Shown here: positions 18,388 through 26,586 of the stretch, piece after piece
How the letters are laid out: each line of letters begins with the position of its first letter
How positions within the stretch are numbered: the first letter of the stretch is position 1
Assembly (NCBI RefSeq): GCF_963677725.1
Contig: NZ_OY782507.1
Span: 3,259,001 to 3,323,000 of the forward strand
Direction of reading: 5' to 3'
DNA length: 64,000 nucleotides
From: an uncultured Cohaesibacter sp.
GTDB taxonomy: Bacteria > Pseudomonadota > Alphaproteobacteria > Rhizobiales > Cohaesibacteraceae
Translations under genes and position numbers: made by a program
Notes under the pieces: generated by a model
What the model was told of the DNA's origin: nothing
The model's database searches: none
The model's input: only the letters and a program-made list of their open reading frames with translations

Positions 18388-19308
18388 TTATTTCACGTCG
18401 TCCGCGACGAGTTGCTTGTAGAGATCCCGGATCCTGAGGGTGACTGGACCTGCTCCCTTGTTGCCGATTGGTTTGCCGTCAATTTCTGCAACCGGAGTCT
18501 GGGCGCCAAAGGTGCCCGTCAGGAAAGCCTCATCGGCACCGATGGCTTCATACAGCGAATAGTTCTTCTCATAGATCGGAATGTCGTTTGCCTTGCAGAG
18601 GTCGATCACCTTTTGGCGTGTCACGCCATTCATGCAATAGTCGCCGGTCGACGTCCAGACCTCTCCCTTGCGCACGATAAAGAAATTGCATGCGTTGGTG
18701 GTGTTCACAAAGCCATGGGGATCAAGCATGAGGGCTTCATCGGCTCCGGCCTGCTCGGCTTGCATACAACCGATCACACAATTGAGTTTGGAGTGGCTGT
18801 TATATTTGGCATCCTGACTCATTGGCAGTCCGCGCACCTGTGGCACGGTTGCCAGCCGGATGCCCTTGTCGAGCAACCGATCAACCGGCTTGGAGTGCTC
18901 GATGATGATCACCACTGTCGGACCCCAGCGGGAAAGAGAGGGATGCTGGAACGGCTTTGCCTTGCGACCTCTGGTGATCATAAGACGACAATGGGCATCA
19001 CTCGTCATGCCATTGGCGTTAGCTGTCTTTTGCAAGGCTGAAGCAATGTCCTCGCGGGTCATTCCGATATCGAGATTGACCGACTTGCAACTGTTAAACA
19101 GGCGATCCATGTGGTCGTCGAAAAAGGCCCACTTGCCATTATACAAGCGCATGCCTTCCCACATTCCGTCTCCCAGCAGGAAGCCTGAATCGTAAACCGA
19201 AATCTTGGCATCATCCCGATGCACCAGATCTCCATTCACATAGATCAGAATGTCTTTGTTGCGCTCATCCTCTTCAGCGTCGTGGGTGGTGTGATTGTCA
19301 TGTGTCAT
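18388..19308 (-). CDS. class IV PLP-dependent aminotransferase (D-amino acid/branched-chain type)
   Basis: This is a 306-residue fold-type IV aminotransferase. It has ISVYDSGFLLGDGMWEGMR at the start of the core and DAKYNSHSKLNC, which carries a candidate PLP lysine. The segment that normally contains a conserved glutamate near the PLP ring reads GFVNTTNACNFFIV, with a threonine instead. GVTRQKVIDL is typical. Start 19308 leaves a 4-base gap to the ATPase gene; an earlier start at 19341 would overlap it. It is the last gene of the GntR-Aap operon. It likely transaminates the imported amino acid, possibly a D-amino acid. Confidence 0.85.
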   Translation of the reverse strand: MTHDNHTTHDAEEDERNKDILIYVNGDLVHRDDAKISVYDSGFLLGDGMWEGMRLYNGKWAFFDDHMDRLFNSCKSVNLDIGMTREDIASALQKTANANGMTSDAHCRLMITRGRKAKPFQHPSLSRWGPTVVIIIEHSKPVDRLLDKGIRLATVPQVRGLPMSQDAKYNSHSKLNCVIGCMQAEQAGADEALMLDPHGFVNTTNACNFFIVRKGEVWTSTGDYCMNGVTRQKVIDLCKANDIPIYEKNYSLYEAIGADEAFLTGTFGAQTPVAEIDGKPIGNKGAGPVTLRIRDLYKQLVADDVK

Positions 19309-19312
19309 CTGG

Positions 19313-20050
19313 TTATTTTTCCACTGCTTTGAAGAAATCACGAGTGATTTGATGGTCTGGATTGGTGAACATGGCCTGTGGTGGGCCGCTTTCTATGATC
19401 TCACCGTTGGCCATGAAAATGACCTCATCGGCAACAGCACGGGCGAACCCCATTTCATGGGTGACGCATACAATGGTCATGTCTTCGCGTGCCAGAGTTT
19501 GCATGGTTTCCAGCACCTCTGCGATCATTTCAGGATCGAGCGCTGAGGTTGGTTCGTCAAACAGCATGATTTCGGGTTGCAGGCAAAGGGCACGTGCCAG
19601 TGCGGCGCGCTGTTGCTGTCCACCCGATAGCTGATCTGGATATTTGTAAGCATGCTCTTCCACATGCATGCGGCTTAATTGTCTGAACGCTTCCTCTTGC
19701 GCCTTGTCTCTTTTGGTGCCCAGACTGCGCATTTGCGGCAGGATGCAGTTTTCCAGAATGGACATGTGGGGAAACAGGTTGAAGCTCTGAAAGACCATGC
19801 CAACGCGCCTGCGCACCGCCATCAATTGCGTGGCATCGTCTCCAATCTCGAAATCGAGAACCTTGAGCGTGCCAGAGCTGATGTCTTCAAGACCATTCAT
19901 GCACCTTATGAGGGTTGATTTGCCCGAGCCGGATGGCCCGCAGATCACGACGGTTTGCCCCTCGTCAATTTCTAGGTTGATGTCTTTGAGAGCATGGAAC
20001 TTGTCATAGAACTTGTTAAGGCTTTCAATTGTAATTGCTGGTTTAGCCAT
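19313..20050 (-). CDS. aapP: amino-acid ABC transporter ATP-binding protein (AapP-like)
   Basis: This is a 245-residue polar amino-acid ATPase. Walker A is GPSGSGKSTLIRCMNGLE near residue 37, the signature is LSGGQQQRAALARAL, Walker B is IMLFDEPTSALDPEM, and the switch is VCVTHEMGFA. It overlaps the upstream permease gene by 8 bases. It is the ATPase of the AapJQMP complex. Confidence 0.93.
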   Translation of the reverse strand: MAKPAITIESLNKFYDKFHALKDINLEIDEGQTVVICGPSGSGKSTLIRCMNGLEDISSGTLKVLDFEIGDDATQLMAVRRRVGMVFQSFNLFPHMSILENCILPQMRSLGTKRDKAQEEAFRQLSRMHVEEHAYKYPDQLSGGQQQRAALARALCLQPEIMLFDEPTSALDPEMIAEVLETMQTLAREDMTIVCVTHEMGFARAVADEVIFMANGEIIESGPPQAMFTNPDHQITRDFFKAVEK

Positions 20051-21128
20051 GTCCTACCCTCATATGGGTCTCAAGCCAGGCGCCATAGCGAGACAGGCCG
20101 AAGACAAAAACGAAATAGACAAGTGCCAAAAACACATAGATTTCGACGAATTGCGCGCCCCATTCATCGGTGCCGATGACCGCCTTGCCCGAGGCCATCA
20201 ATTCAAAGAAGCCGATGATCGTCACAATCGAGGTCTCCTTGAAGGTCACAACGGCCTGATTGATGCTCGATGGCAAGGTTTTGCGGAAAGCCTGAGGCAG
20301 GAGGATATCGAAGACCACGGACAGGTATGGCATGCCCATGGCTCTGGCTGCTTCTTCCTGACCGTGGGGGATGGCCTGGAAGCCTGAGCGGATGATTTCC
20401 GACTGATAGGCGGCAAAGAAAACGGCATAGGCGAGAATGACACGGGCGAGCTTGGTTCCTTGCAGCCAGTCGGGCACCAGAATGGGAATGACCACCGCAG
20501 CGGAAAACAGGATCGCCAGAAGGGGCAGGGACCTGACAAGATCGATGAAAAGACCCATGCCTTTGGCAATGACCGGCATCGTCGAGCGGCGCGCCAGAGC
20601 AAACAGAACGGCAAGGGGCATGCCCACAAGAAACACGCTTGCAAAGATGAACAAGGTGAGGGACAGGCCACCCCATTGCTCGGTGGTTATCACCGACATG
20701 CCTGCGATGCCGCCATGCATAAAGACAAAGAATATGCCAAAGCCTGTAATCCAGAGCAGCGCCAATCGGAGCATTGACCAGAAGATTGGCAAGCAGGAAC
20801 AGACGATGGTCGCAATCACGGCCAGACAGGCAATGCTAGAACGCCACTGCTCTTCATAGGGATAGAGGCCAAAAAAGATCAATCGCCAGCGGTCTTCAAT
20901 GACAGCCCAGCAGGCACCTGCGCCATGTCCGCACAAAGCACGATCCGAAAGGCGCCAGACAGCATCCAGAACCATCCAGTCAAAGATGGAGCTTATCGCC
21001 CAATATATGAAAGCAGCAAAGAGCAGGGTGAAGGCAGCATTGATCCAGGACGAAAAGAATTCCCGTCTCAGCCAGTCAATCGCGTTGGCAAGTCTGCGCT
21101 TTGGTCCCAGCGACGCGGAATGTGCCAT
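20043..21128 (-). CDS. aapM: amino-acid ABC transporter permease (AapM-like)
   Basis: This is a 361-residue permease with a long N-terminal extension and helices before the core domain, as in AapM. The EAA loop is EEAARAMGMPYLSVVFDILL. In this family two unequal permeases form the channel. It starts three bases after the AapQ stop. Confidence 0.9.
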   Translation of the reverse strand: MAHSASLGPKRRLANAIDWLRREFFSSWINAAFTLLFAAFIYWAISSIFDWMVLDAVWRLSDRALCGHGAGACWAVIEDRWRLIFFGLYPYEEQWRSSIACLAVIATIVCSCLPIFWSMLRLALLWITGFGIFFVFMHGGIAGMSVITTEQWGGLSLTLFIFASVFLVGMPLAVLFALARRSTMPVIAKGMGLFIDLVRSLPLLAILFSAAVVIPILVPDWLQGTKLARVILAYAVFFAAYQSEIIRSGFQAIPHGQEEAARAMGMPYLSVVFDILLPQAFRKTLPSSINQAVVTFKETSIVTIIGFFELMASGKAVIGTDEWGAQFVEIYVFLALVYFVFVFGLSRYGAWLETHMRVGHG

Positions 21129-21131
21129 GGC

Positions 21132-22277
21132 TCAGCTCCGTCCCTTGAGTTTCAGCCGGTTGTTCAATCTGTTGAACATGAAGCCGAGAGAATAGTTTAT
21201 CAGAACGAATCCGAGCATGAGCAACAGAATCAATTCCAGTGTTTGGCCACTTTGGTTGATTGATGTCGATACGATGCCGAAGAAGTCGGAAAAACCGATC
21301 ACGATGCCGAGGGTTGTGCCCTTCATGAGCCAGATATACTGGTTGGACAGGGCCGGCAGGATTGCCCGGATCGCAAGGGGAATGCGGATAAGGCGGTTGA
21401 CCTGCCAGGTCTTCAACCCAAGTGCCATGCCAGCTTCCAGCCTGCCGCGATCAACGGACAGCAAGCCGCCGCGGACGATTTCAGCAATATAGGCACCGCC
21501 AAATACCGAGAGGCCTATGATGAGGCCGAGAAATTCGGGCTTTAAGGTGACACCACCCTTGAAACGCAAACCGGCCAGATGGGGCACCGAAATGAGCGAG
21601 GCATTGTCAGCCCGTCCTGTTAGCCAGAGAACAAGCACCAGTAAGAGAAAGGCGATCCCGCCCAGTTTGATAAAGTCTGGCAGCCTTGAATGATGCCGTT
21701 TGAAAACCAGCAGAGCCAACAGGGCCGCCGCAACCAAGGCGATCACAGTCAGATCAAGCCCTGAGAAAACGGGTGCTGGCAGCATCAGGCCGCGGTTGGA
21801 GAAGAAGACAACATCCCACAGATTGTAGGCACTGCGCGGGCTGGGCATGTGCGAGAGGATGGCATACCAAAACACCACTTGCAAAATAGCGGGAACGTTG
21901 CGGCATATTTCGACATAGCTCGTGCCGACCAGACGGGCCAGAAGATTGTCGGAAATGCGCAGAAATGCGACAACCACTCCGATGAGCGTTGCGGCGATCA
22001 GGATAATGAAGCCAACAAAGACGGTGTTGAGCAGACCGGCAATGAGGAACCACAGATAGGTGGATCTGGGGCTGGTCTCAACGAGGGAAAAGGACATGGC
22101 CCAACCTGTCGAGCGGTTGAGAAAGCCAAAGCCTGACACCATTCCCTGTGCTTCAATGTTTTTCAGGCCGACCGTCGCCATGAAAATGGCAACAAAGGCA
22201 ATGATCGCAACAAAGGCACCCTGCGCAAAGAGCCTTTGAAGCTTGCGAGATTTCAACAAGCTGGCCATAGGGGACAT
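21132..22277 (-). CDS. aapQ: amino-acid ABC transporter permease (AapQ-like)
   Basis: This is a 381-residue permease with an N-terminal helix (residues 15-37) and the core around FGGAYIAEIVRGGLLSVDRG, the conserved segment before the EAA loop. The large insert between early helices (DVVFFSNRGLMLPAP) is typical of AapQ. The start is one of two nearby ATGs (22277 or 22268). The 61-base gap to aapJ holds a stem-loop. Confidence 0.9.
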   Translation of the reverse strand: MSPMASLLKSRKLQRLFAQGAFVAIIAFVAIFMATVGLKNIEAQGMVSGFGFLNRSTGWAMSFSLVETSPRSTYLWFLIAGLLNTVFVGFIILIAATLIGVVVAFLRISDNLLARLVGTSYVEICRNVPAILQVVFWYAILSHMPSPRSAYNLWDVVFFSNRGLMLPAPVFSGLDLTVIALVAAALLALLVFKRHHSRLPDFIKLGGIAFLLLVLVLWLTGRADNASLISVPHLAGLRFKGGVTLKPEFLGLIIGLSVFGGAYIAEIVRGGLLSVDRGRLEAGMALGLKTWQVNRLIRIPLAIRAILPALSNQYIWLMKGTTLGIVIGFSDFFGIVSTSINQSGQTLELILLLMLGFVLINYSLGFMFNRLNNRLKLKGRS

Positions 22278-22298
22278 CTCGAATGGGAGTGGGAAATA

Positions 22299-22331
22299 GG
22301 GGGCGCGCAGCCTTGGTGCGGGCGCGTCCCC
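22299..22331 (-). terminator. attenuator-like stem-loop after aapJ
   Basis: The run GGGGGCGCGC (22299-22308) pairs with GCGCGTCCCC (22322-22331) with one bulge. It lies just downstream of the binding-protein gene aapJ on the minus strand and may limit expression of the permease genes. Confidence 0.5.
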
Positions 22332-22338
22332 TGAGGCA

Positions 22339-23376
22339 TCAGTCCAGAACCAGCGGATAGAGCAAGCCGCCATCGGTCCAGAGTTTGTTCAGACCACGGG
22401 GCAGCTTGTAGCGCGAGCTTTCGCCTACGGTGCGATCATAGATTTCACCATAATTGCCGACAGCCTTGATCATGTTATAGACCCAGTCGTCGCTCAGCTC
22501 GAGGCGTTCGCCGACACCGGGGGTGACGCCCAAAAGACGCTCGATGGTTGGCGAGGGTGGATTGGCGCGCATTTCGTCGACATTGGCTTGGGTGATCCCA
22601 GCTTCTTCCGCCATCAGGAGGGAGGAAATCATCCAGTTCACGACGTCAAGCAGAGAATCGTCGCCTTCGCGCACCACAATACCCTCTGGCTCGAGCTTGA
22701 AAGTCTCACCAATGATGGAAAGGGCTTCGGGCTTGGGGGCATTGACACGGGTTGCGGCAAGGAACGGACCAAATCCGGCTGTTGCATCGCAACGCCCGGA
22801 ATAGAGGGCCGAACGAAGCTCTTCCACACTTTCAAAGGTCAAGGGTTCGTATTCGATGCCTTTGGCTTCCATATAGTCAGCCAGAACCCGCTCGATCGTG
22901 GTGCCTGCAGGCACGCAGAAGGTGCCGCCTTCCAGATCCGCAATGGATTTCGCGCCATGCACGGTTTGCGCCAACACGTTGAACGGGCCAAGGAAGTAAG
23001 GCATCGAATATTGCAGACCCAGTTCGGTGTCGCGGGTCTGGGTCCAGCCGGTGACCTTGATGATGACGTCAATATCGCCGGACTGGATTGCAGGAAAGCG
23101 CTGGGCCCAACTGATGGGAACGATCTGAAGCTTATCCGGGCTTCCCAGAATAGCGGTCGCGAGCGCCTTGCAGAATTCAATGTCAAATCCCTGCCATTCC
23201 CCTTTGTCGTCTACCTCGGCAAATCCGAGATAGCTGCCATTGTGGCCGGTGCAAAGCAGGCTGCCACGCTCCTTGATGGCGGATAGGGTGTCGCTCGTTT
23301 CAGCTGCGGATGCTGATGAGAGTCCGGCGACGATCAGGCTTACCCCGACTGTCAAACTTTTCAAGGTTTTCATCAT
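22339..23376 (-). CDS. aapJ: general L-amino acid ABC transporter substrate-binding protein (AapJ-like)
   Basis: This is a 345-residue periplasmic binding protein with a signal peptide (residues 1-25, ending SSASA). The mature chain shows IKERGSLLCTGHNGSYLGFA and GFDIEFCKALATAI, hallmarks of the AapJ/BztA family, which is broad for L-amino acids. GGAGAAATAAAAAC lies before the ATG. It is placed 56 bases after the enolase-family gene in the same operon, so specificity may be narrower than in classical Aap. Confidence 0.92.
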   Translation of the reverse strand: MMKTLKSLTVGVSLIVAGLSSASAAETSDTLSAIKERGSLLCTGHNGSYLGFAEVDDKGEWQGFDIEFCKALATAILGSPDKLQIVPISWAQRFPAIQSGDIDVIIKVTGWTQTRDTELGLQYSMPYFLGPFNVLAQTVHGAKSIADLEGGTFCVPAGTTIERVLADYMEAKGIEYEPLTFESVEELRSALYSGRCDATAGFGPFLAATRVNAPKPEALSIIGETFKLEPEGIVVREGDDSLLDVVNWMISSLLMAEEAGITQANVDEMRANPPSPTIERLLGVTPGVGERLELSDDWVYNMIKAVGNYGEIYDRTVGESSRYKLPRGLNKLWTDGGLLYPLVLD

Positions 23377-23432
23377 GTTTTTATTTCTCCAGAAAGGTGA
23401 GGTGATAGTCCCTTTTCGGGATCTGGTTTGCT

Positions 23433-24554
23433 TTATTTCTTATATTGGGCGACGTGCCGAACCTGATCGTGTGGCAAGGATATGCCAAGGCCCGGCTGGT
23501 CCGACAGCGTGTGAGCGCCCTTATTGTCGAGGGGAGACAGGGAAAGCCTGTCAAAAAAGACATCATGAATTGTGTGATATTCCACATGTGCGATGCGGGG
23601 ATAGGCTGCCGCAATATGGCAGGCCGCCATCAAGGCCACAGCGGTTGACGAGACCTCAAGTGACAGACGGATTGGTGTGTCCTTGACCGCTTTGCTCAGC
23701 GCGGCCACACGACTTGCGCCGCCACAGGCAATCGGTGCTGTTTGCAGGTATCGAACGGCATGCGCCTCGATCATCGCCTTATGCAGCTCAGCGCGATATT
23801 CCGCTTCGACTGCCATTACCGGCACGCCCTGTTTGACCAGCCACGCCATCCCGGTGAAGTCATCGGCGCGCACTGGCGATTGAAAAGCCTCCACACGGTC
23901 GCGCGGCAGGGCGTTGAACATGTCGAGCGCCACTTGCGGGGTGTAGCAGTAGACCGCATCGATAATGATACGATGCGTTTCAGGCAAGGCACCGAGCACC
24001 GCATTCACGCGTGCCAGATCATCGCTGTGGTCCAAGGCGCCAATTTTCATTTTGACTGTCTGATAGCCCTCTTCGGCAAAGCCGGTCATCTCGCTCACCA
24101 GAGCGTTGATGTCCTTGTCTTGTCCATAGAGGCCCCCGCTTGCATAAAGCTGAACGGTGCCATGATCCTTGTTTGACAGAAATTGATAGAGTGGCTTGCC
24201 TGCTGCCTTGGCGCGTATGTCATGGCAGGCAATGTCAAAGGCCGATAAGGCGGAAGTCAAGATGCCATGGCGCGATGTCAGGGTTGCCCGGCGCAACAAG
24301 GCATCGGAAATGCTTTCAAGATCGGCGACCTTCTTGCCCAGAAATGCCGGCACGACTTCCGTCGCGATATAGGCAAGCAGGCAATCGGGTGCATCATCAA
24401 AACACCATGCCTCGCCCAGGCCAATGATACCGTCGCTGGTTGTAATTTCGATGAAAACAGCGTGTTTTTTAGTCCATCTGATCGCCGGATTCCAGACGCG
24501 ACCTTTCAGGTCGTTGATGTGCGAATAGGTTGAGATGGACTCAATTGTCGACAT
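23433..24554 (-). CDS. divergent mandelate racemase/muconate lactonizing enzyme family protein
   Basis: This is a 373-residue enolase-superfamily protein. An N-terminal capping domain (DGIIGLGEAWCFDD) is followed by a barrel with VKMKIG (the K-x-K pair), IIDAVYCY (first metal aspartate) and VPVMAVEAEY (third metal glutamate). The second metal-ligand segment, usually E-E-P or E-Q-P, reads FQSP. The positions that usually hold the opposing Asp/His or Lys base read LQTAPIACGG and SLEVSSTAV. It may therefore have altered chemistry. Start 24554 has GGGAGACG upstream and overlaps the GntR gene by 14 bases. It is in one operon with an amino-acid importer, so an amino-acid derivative is a plausible substrate. 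Confidence 0.82.
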   Translation of the reverse strand: MSTIESISTYSHINDLKGRVWNPAIRWTKKHAVFIEITTSDGIIGLGEAWCFDDAPDCLLAYIATEVVPAFLGKKVADLESISDALLRRATLTSRHGILTSALSAFDIACHDIRAKAAGKPLYQFLSNKDHGTVQLYASGGLYGQDKDINALVSEMTGFAEEGYQTVKMKIGALDHSDDLARVNAVLGALPETHRIIIDAVYCYTPQVALDMFNALPRDRVEAFQSPVRADDFTGMAWLVKQGVPVMAVEAEYRAELHKAMIEAHAVRYLQTAPIACGGASRVAALSKAVKDTPIRLSLEVSSTAVALMAACHIAAAYPRIAHVEYHTIHDVFFDRLSLSPLDNKGAHTLSDQPGLGISLPHDQVRHVAQYKK

Positions 24555-25293
24555 CGCTGTCGTCTCCCTCCGATGAAACCTCGATTTGGAAACTGACGTC
24601 AGATTGGTGTTGCAGCGCTTTGAGGAAACGCGTTTCAAACTGCTTGGTATGGCTGTGAGCAACCCGGTCTGCCTCTTCGACATCGCGTGCCCTGATCGCA
24701 TCGACAAAGTCGTAATGCTGGTCTTCAAGCAGTGCTTTGCCTTCGACTGCAATCAAATGCTCGATATGGATGTGAAGGTAACGCCGGGCTTGGGAAAGCA
24801 GCTCTTGATATTGGCGCGTCACATAAGGGTTGCGACCTGCTTTGGCGATTGCCAGATGGAAATCATAGTTGCTTTGCAACACAGTGAGCGGGTCGAAGGT
24901 GCGAACGGCCTGATTATAATCATCTGCCAAGCGCTTTAACCGCTCCAAATCTGCGCTCGTGCGATTGCGCGCCGCCAGCCGCGAGGCATAGCGCTGCTGC
25001 AAATCCATGGCTTCCATGAAATGGGGAAATCCCATCAGGTCAATGGGCGCGACAATTGCCCCCTTGTTCGGGGAGGCAACCACGAGGCGCTCTGCGCTCA
25101 AGCGATTAAGGGCATCTCGGATCGGCGATCGGGACACTTCAAACTCTGCGGACAGCTGGGTTTCATCCAGCGACGCACCTGGGCGCAATTCCAGCGTTAG
25201 GATCCGCTTTCTCAACTCGGCGCATATCTCAAGGGCGGCAGAGCCCTTGCGATAGAGTTTGGCGGTCATTTGTGATGTGTTGGTTCTTTGCAT
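24541..25293 (-). CDS. GntR-family (FadR/FCD type) transcriptional regulator
   Basis: This is a 250-residue regulator. An N-terminal winged helix is present (LDETQLSAEFEVSRSPIRDALNRL near residue 45, and the wing PNKGAIVAP). An all-helical FCD ligand domain follows, with VLQSNYDFHLAIAKAGRNP, which carries metal-binding histidines typical of FCD domains. An ATG at 25293 or 25269 could start it; neither has a strong ribosome site. It is the first gene of the operon that runs to the aminotransferase and likely autoregulates through repeats just upstream. Confidence 0.88.
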   Translation of the reverse strand: MQRTNTSQMTAKLYRKGSAALEICAELRKRILTLELRPGASLDETQLSAEFEVSRSPIRDALNRLSAERLVVASPNKGAIVAPIDLMGFPHFMEAMDLQQRYASRLAARNRTSADLERLKRLADDYNQAVRTFDPLTVLQSNYDFHLAIAKAGRNPYVTRQYQELLSQARRYLHIHIEHLIAVEGKALLEDQHYDFVDAIRARDVEEADRVAHSHTKQFETRFLKALQHQSDVSFQIEVSSEGDDSDVDN

Positions 25294-25340
25294 GCACAAT
25301 GTATATCATTAAGAAGATTTGTATGCAATATGTATGCAAG
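25287..25340. promoter_or_regulatory. repeated GntR-type operator candidates
   Basis: TTTGCATGCACAATGTATAT at 25287-25306 lies across the gene start. At 25318-25340 there is a tandem TTTGTATGCAA / TATGTATGCAAG. All share a TGYATGCA core. The spacing at the GntR start suggests autoregulation of the operon. Confidence 0.5.
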
Positions 25341-25411
25341 AAATTCTGAACATAGCCGCATCTGGCCGTTTGACCGCCTTTGCAGCCTTTACGACGCGCG
25401 TCTATTTCCTG

Positions 25412-25885
25412 TCATTCAAGATCAAGGGGGAAGCCTTTAAAGGGCTTGATTTCTTTGAGCATCATGGAGGTCTGCATTTCCTTGATGCCCGGTAGGCGTC
25501 TGATTTCGTTCATGGCGAAGTCTGAATAGGAATCGAGATCTCTTGCCACGACCTGCAACAGGAAGTCCGCGTCCCCTGCGATGGAGTAACAAGCGACGAC
25601 CTGGTCAAGCTGCATCACCTCACTGGCAAATTGCTCGGCTTCTGCCTCGCTGTGGCTGTCGATCTTCACTCTGATGAAAGCCTGCACCCCAAGCCCGATC
25701 TTGCGTCGGTTCAAGCGCACGCTGTAGCCTTCTATGATGCCGCTTTCTTCCAACTGGCGCATTTTTCGCCAGCAGGGAGAGGTGGCAAGGCCAATCTGAT
25801 CGGACAGGGCTTGATTGGTAATTCGTCCCTCATCCTTCAAAATTTGCAGGATCTTGATGTCGTGTTGATCGAGTGAATTTGGCAT
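25412..25885 (-). CDS. Lrp/AsnC-family transcriptional regulator
   Basis: This is a 157-residue feast/famine regulator. An N-terminal HTH (GRITNQALSDQIGLATSPCWRKM) is followed by a RAM ligand-binding domain with VACYSIAGDADFLLQVV. It is divergent from the DUF2000 gene; GGTAGATATTACC, a palindrome-like site at 25915-25927 (reverse strand), lies in the gap and may be its operator. It probably responds to an amino acid. Confidence 0.9.
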   Translation of the reverse strand: MPNSLDQHDIKILQILKDEGRITNQALSDQIGLATSPCWRKMRQLEESGIIEGYSVRLNRRKIGLGVQAFIRVKIDSHSEAEAEQFASEVMQLDQVVACYSIAGDADFLLQVVARDLDSYSDFAMNEIRRLPGIKEMQTSMMLKEIKPFKGFPLDLE

Positions 25886-25982
25886 GATCTACCTTTGATG
25901 ATTTTTAATCAGGTAATATCTACCATATTTACAGTGATAATCTCAATAAAAGGCAGGTCCTGTCTGATCGTCGGATTTATTC

Positions 25983-26000
25983 TCCTCTCAAAAGAGAGGA
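25983..26000 (+). promoter_or_regulatory. hairpin overlapping the ribosome-binding site of the DUF2000 gene
   Basis: TCCTCTC-AAAA-GAGAGGA forms a perfect 7-base stem in which the right arm is the Shine-Dalgarno sequence for the ATG at 26007. It could reduce translation unless unfolded or bound by a factor. Confidence 0.5.
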
Positions 26001-26006
26001 TGAAAC

Positions 26007-26423
26007 ATGACGCAAGATTTACGGCTGGCTATCATTGTCAATGCTGATTTGCCATTGGGCTTGTTGACCAACACGGTTGCGGCCATATCGATTGGTCTTG
26101 GTGCCAAAATGCCCCATCTGGGGGCAGACCGACTGACCGATAGCAAGGGCCAAGCTATTGATGCCAGCTCAAATTTGCCCGTTCCTGTGTTGCAGGCGGG
26201 GCATGATGCGCTTTACCAGCTCATGAGCAAGGCATCAAAAGACATAGACGAGGGCGCTGTCGTGGTTTTTCCAGCCTTTGCGCGGTCGCTGCATGATTAC
26301 AATGAATATCTCGAGACCTTTTCCAAGCGGGATCTGTCCAACGAGGCAATAGACGGGGTGGCGTTGGCTGGCCCTTCAAAATGGGTGAAGTCGTTGACCG
26401 GGTCGCTGAAGCTGCTGCGATAG
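26007..26423 (+). CDS. DUF2000 family protein
   Basis: This is a 138-residue soluble protein whose opening LAIIVNADLPLGLLTNTVAA matches the DUF2000 family; structural relatives resemble peptidyl-tRNA hydrolase 2 folds. No enzyme activity is established. Such genes often sit beside Lrp/AsnC regulators, as here, divergently. GAGAGGA precedes the ATG. Confidence 0.8.
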   Translation: MTQDLRLAIIVNADLPLGLLTNTVAAISIGLGAKMPHLGADRLTDSKGQAIDASSNLPVPVLQAGHDALYQLMSKASKDIDEGAVVVFPAFARSLHDYNEYLETFSKRDLSNEAIDGVALAGPSKWVKSLTGSLKLLR

Positions 26424-26532
26424 TCCGTTCAAGAGGTGAGTTGACACAGGCAATTGGATCTGCAGACGCGATGTGGGGCAAGTCTTGTCGGAGATGATGT
26501 CTCTTCGCTTCTCTTGATTGGGCTTGAATGTG

Positions 26533-26570
26533 GAAAGGGCCGCGATTGGTTGCCAATCGCGGCCCTTTTC
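26533..26570. terminator. strong bidirectional terminator
   Basis: GAAAGGGCCGCGATTGG (26533-26549) pairs with CCAATCGCGGCCCTTTTC (26553-26570) around a TTG loop. T-runs or A-runs flank it on each strand. It lies between the convergent DUF2000 and dihydroxyacetone kinase genes and would stop both. Confidence 0.9.
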
Positions 26571-26586
26571 TCATGCATTTGGACGG

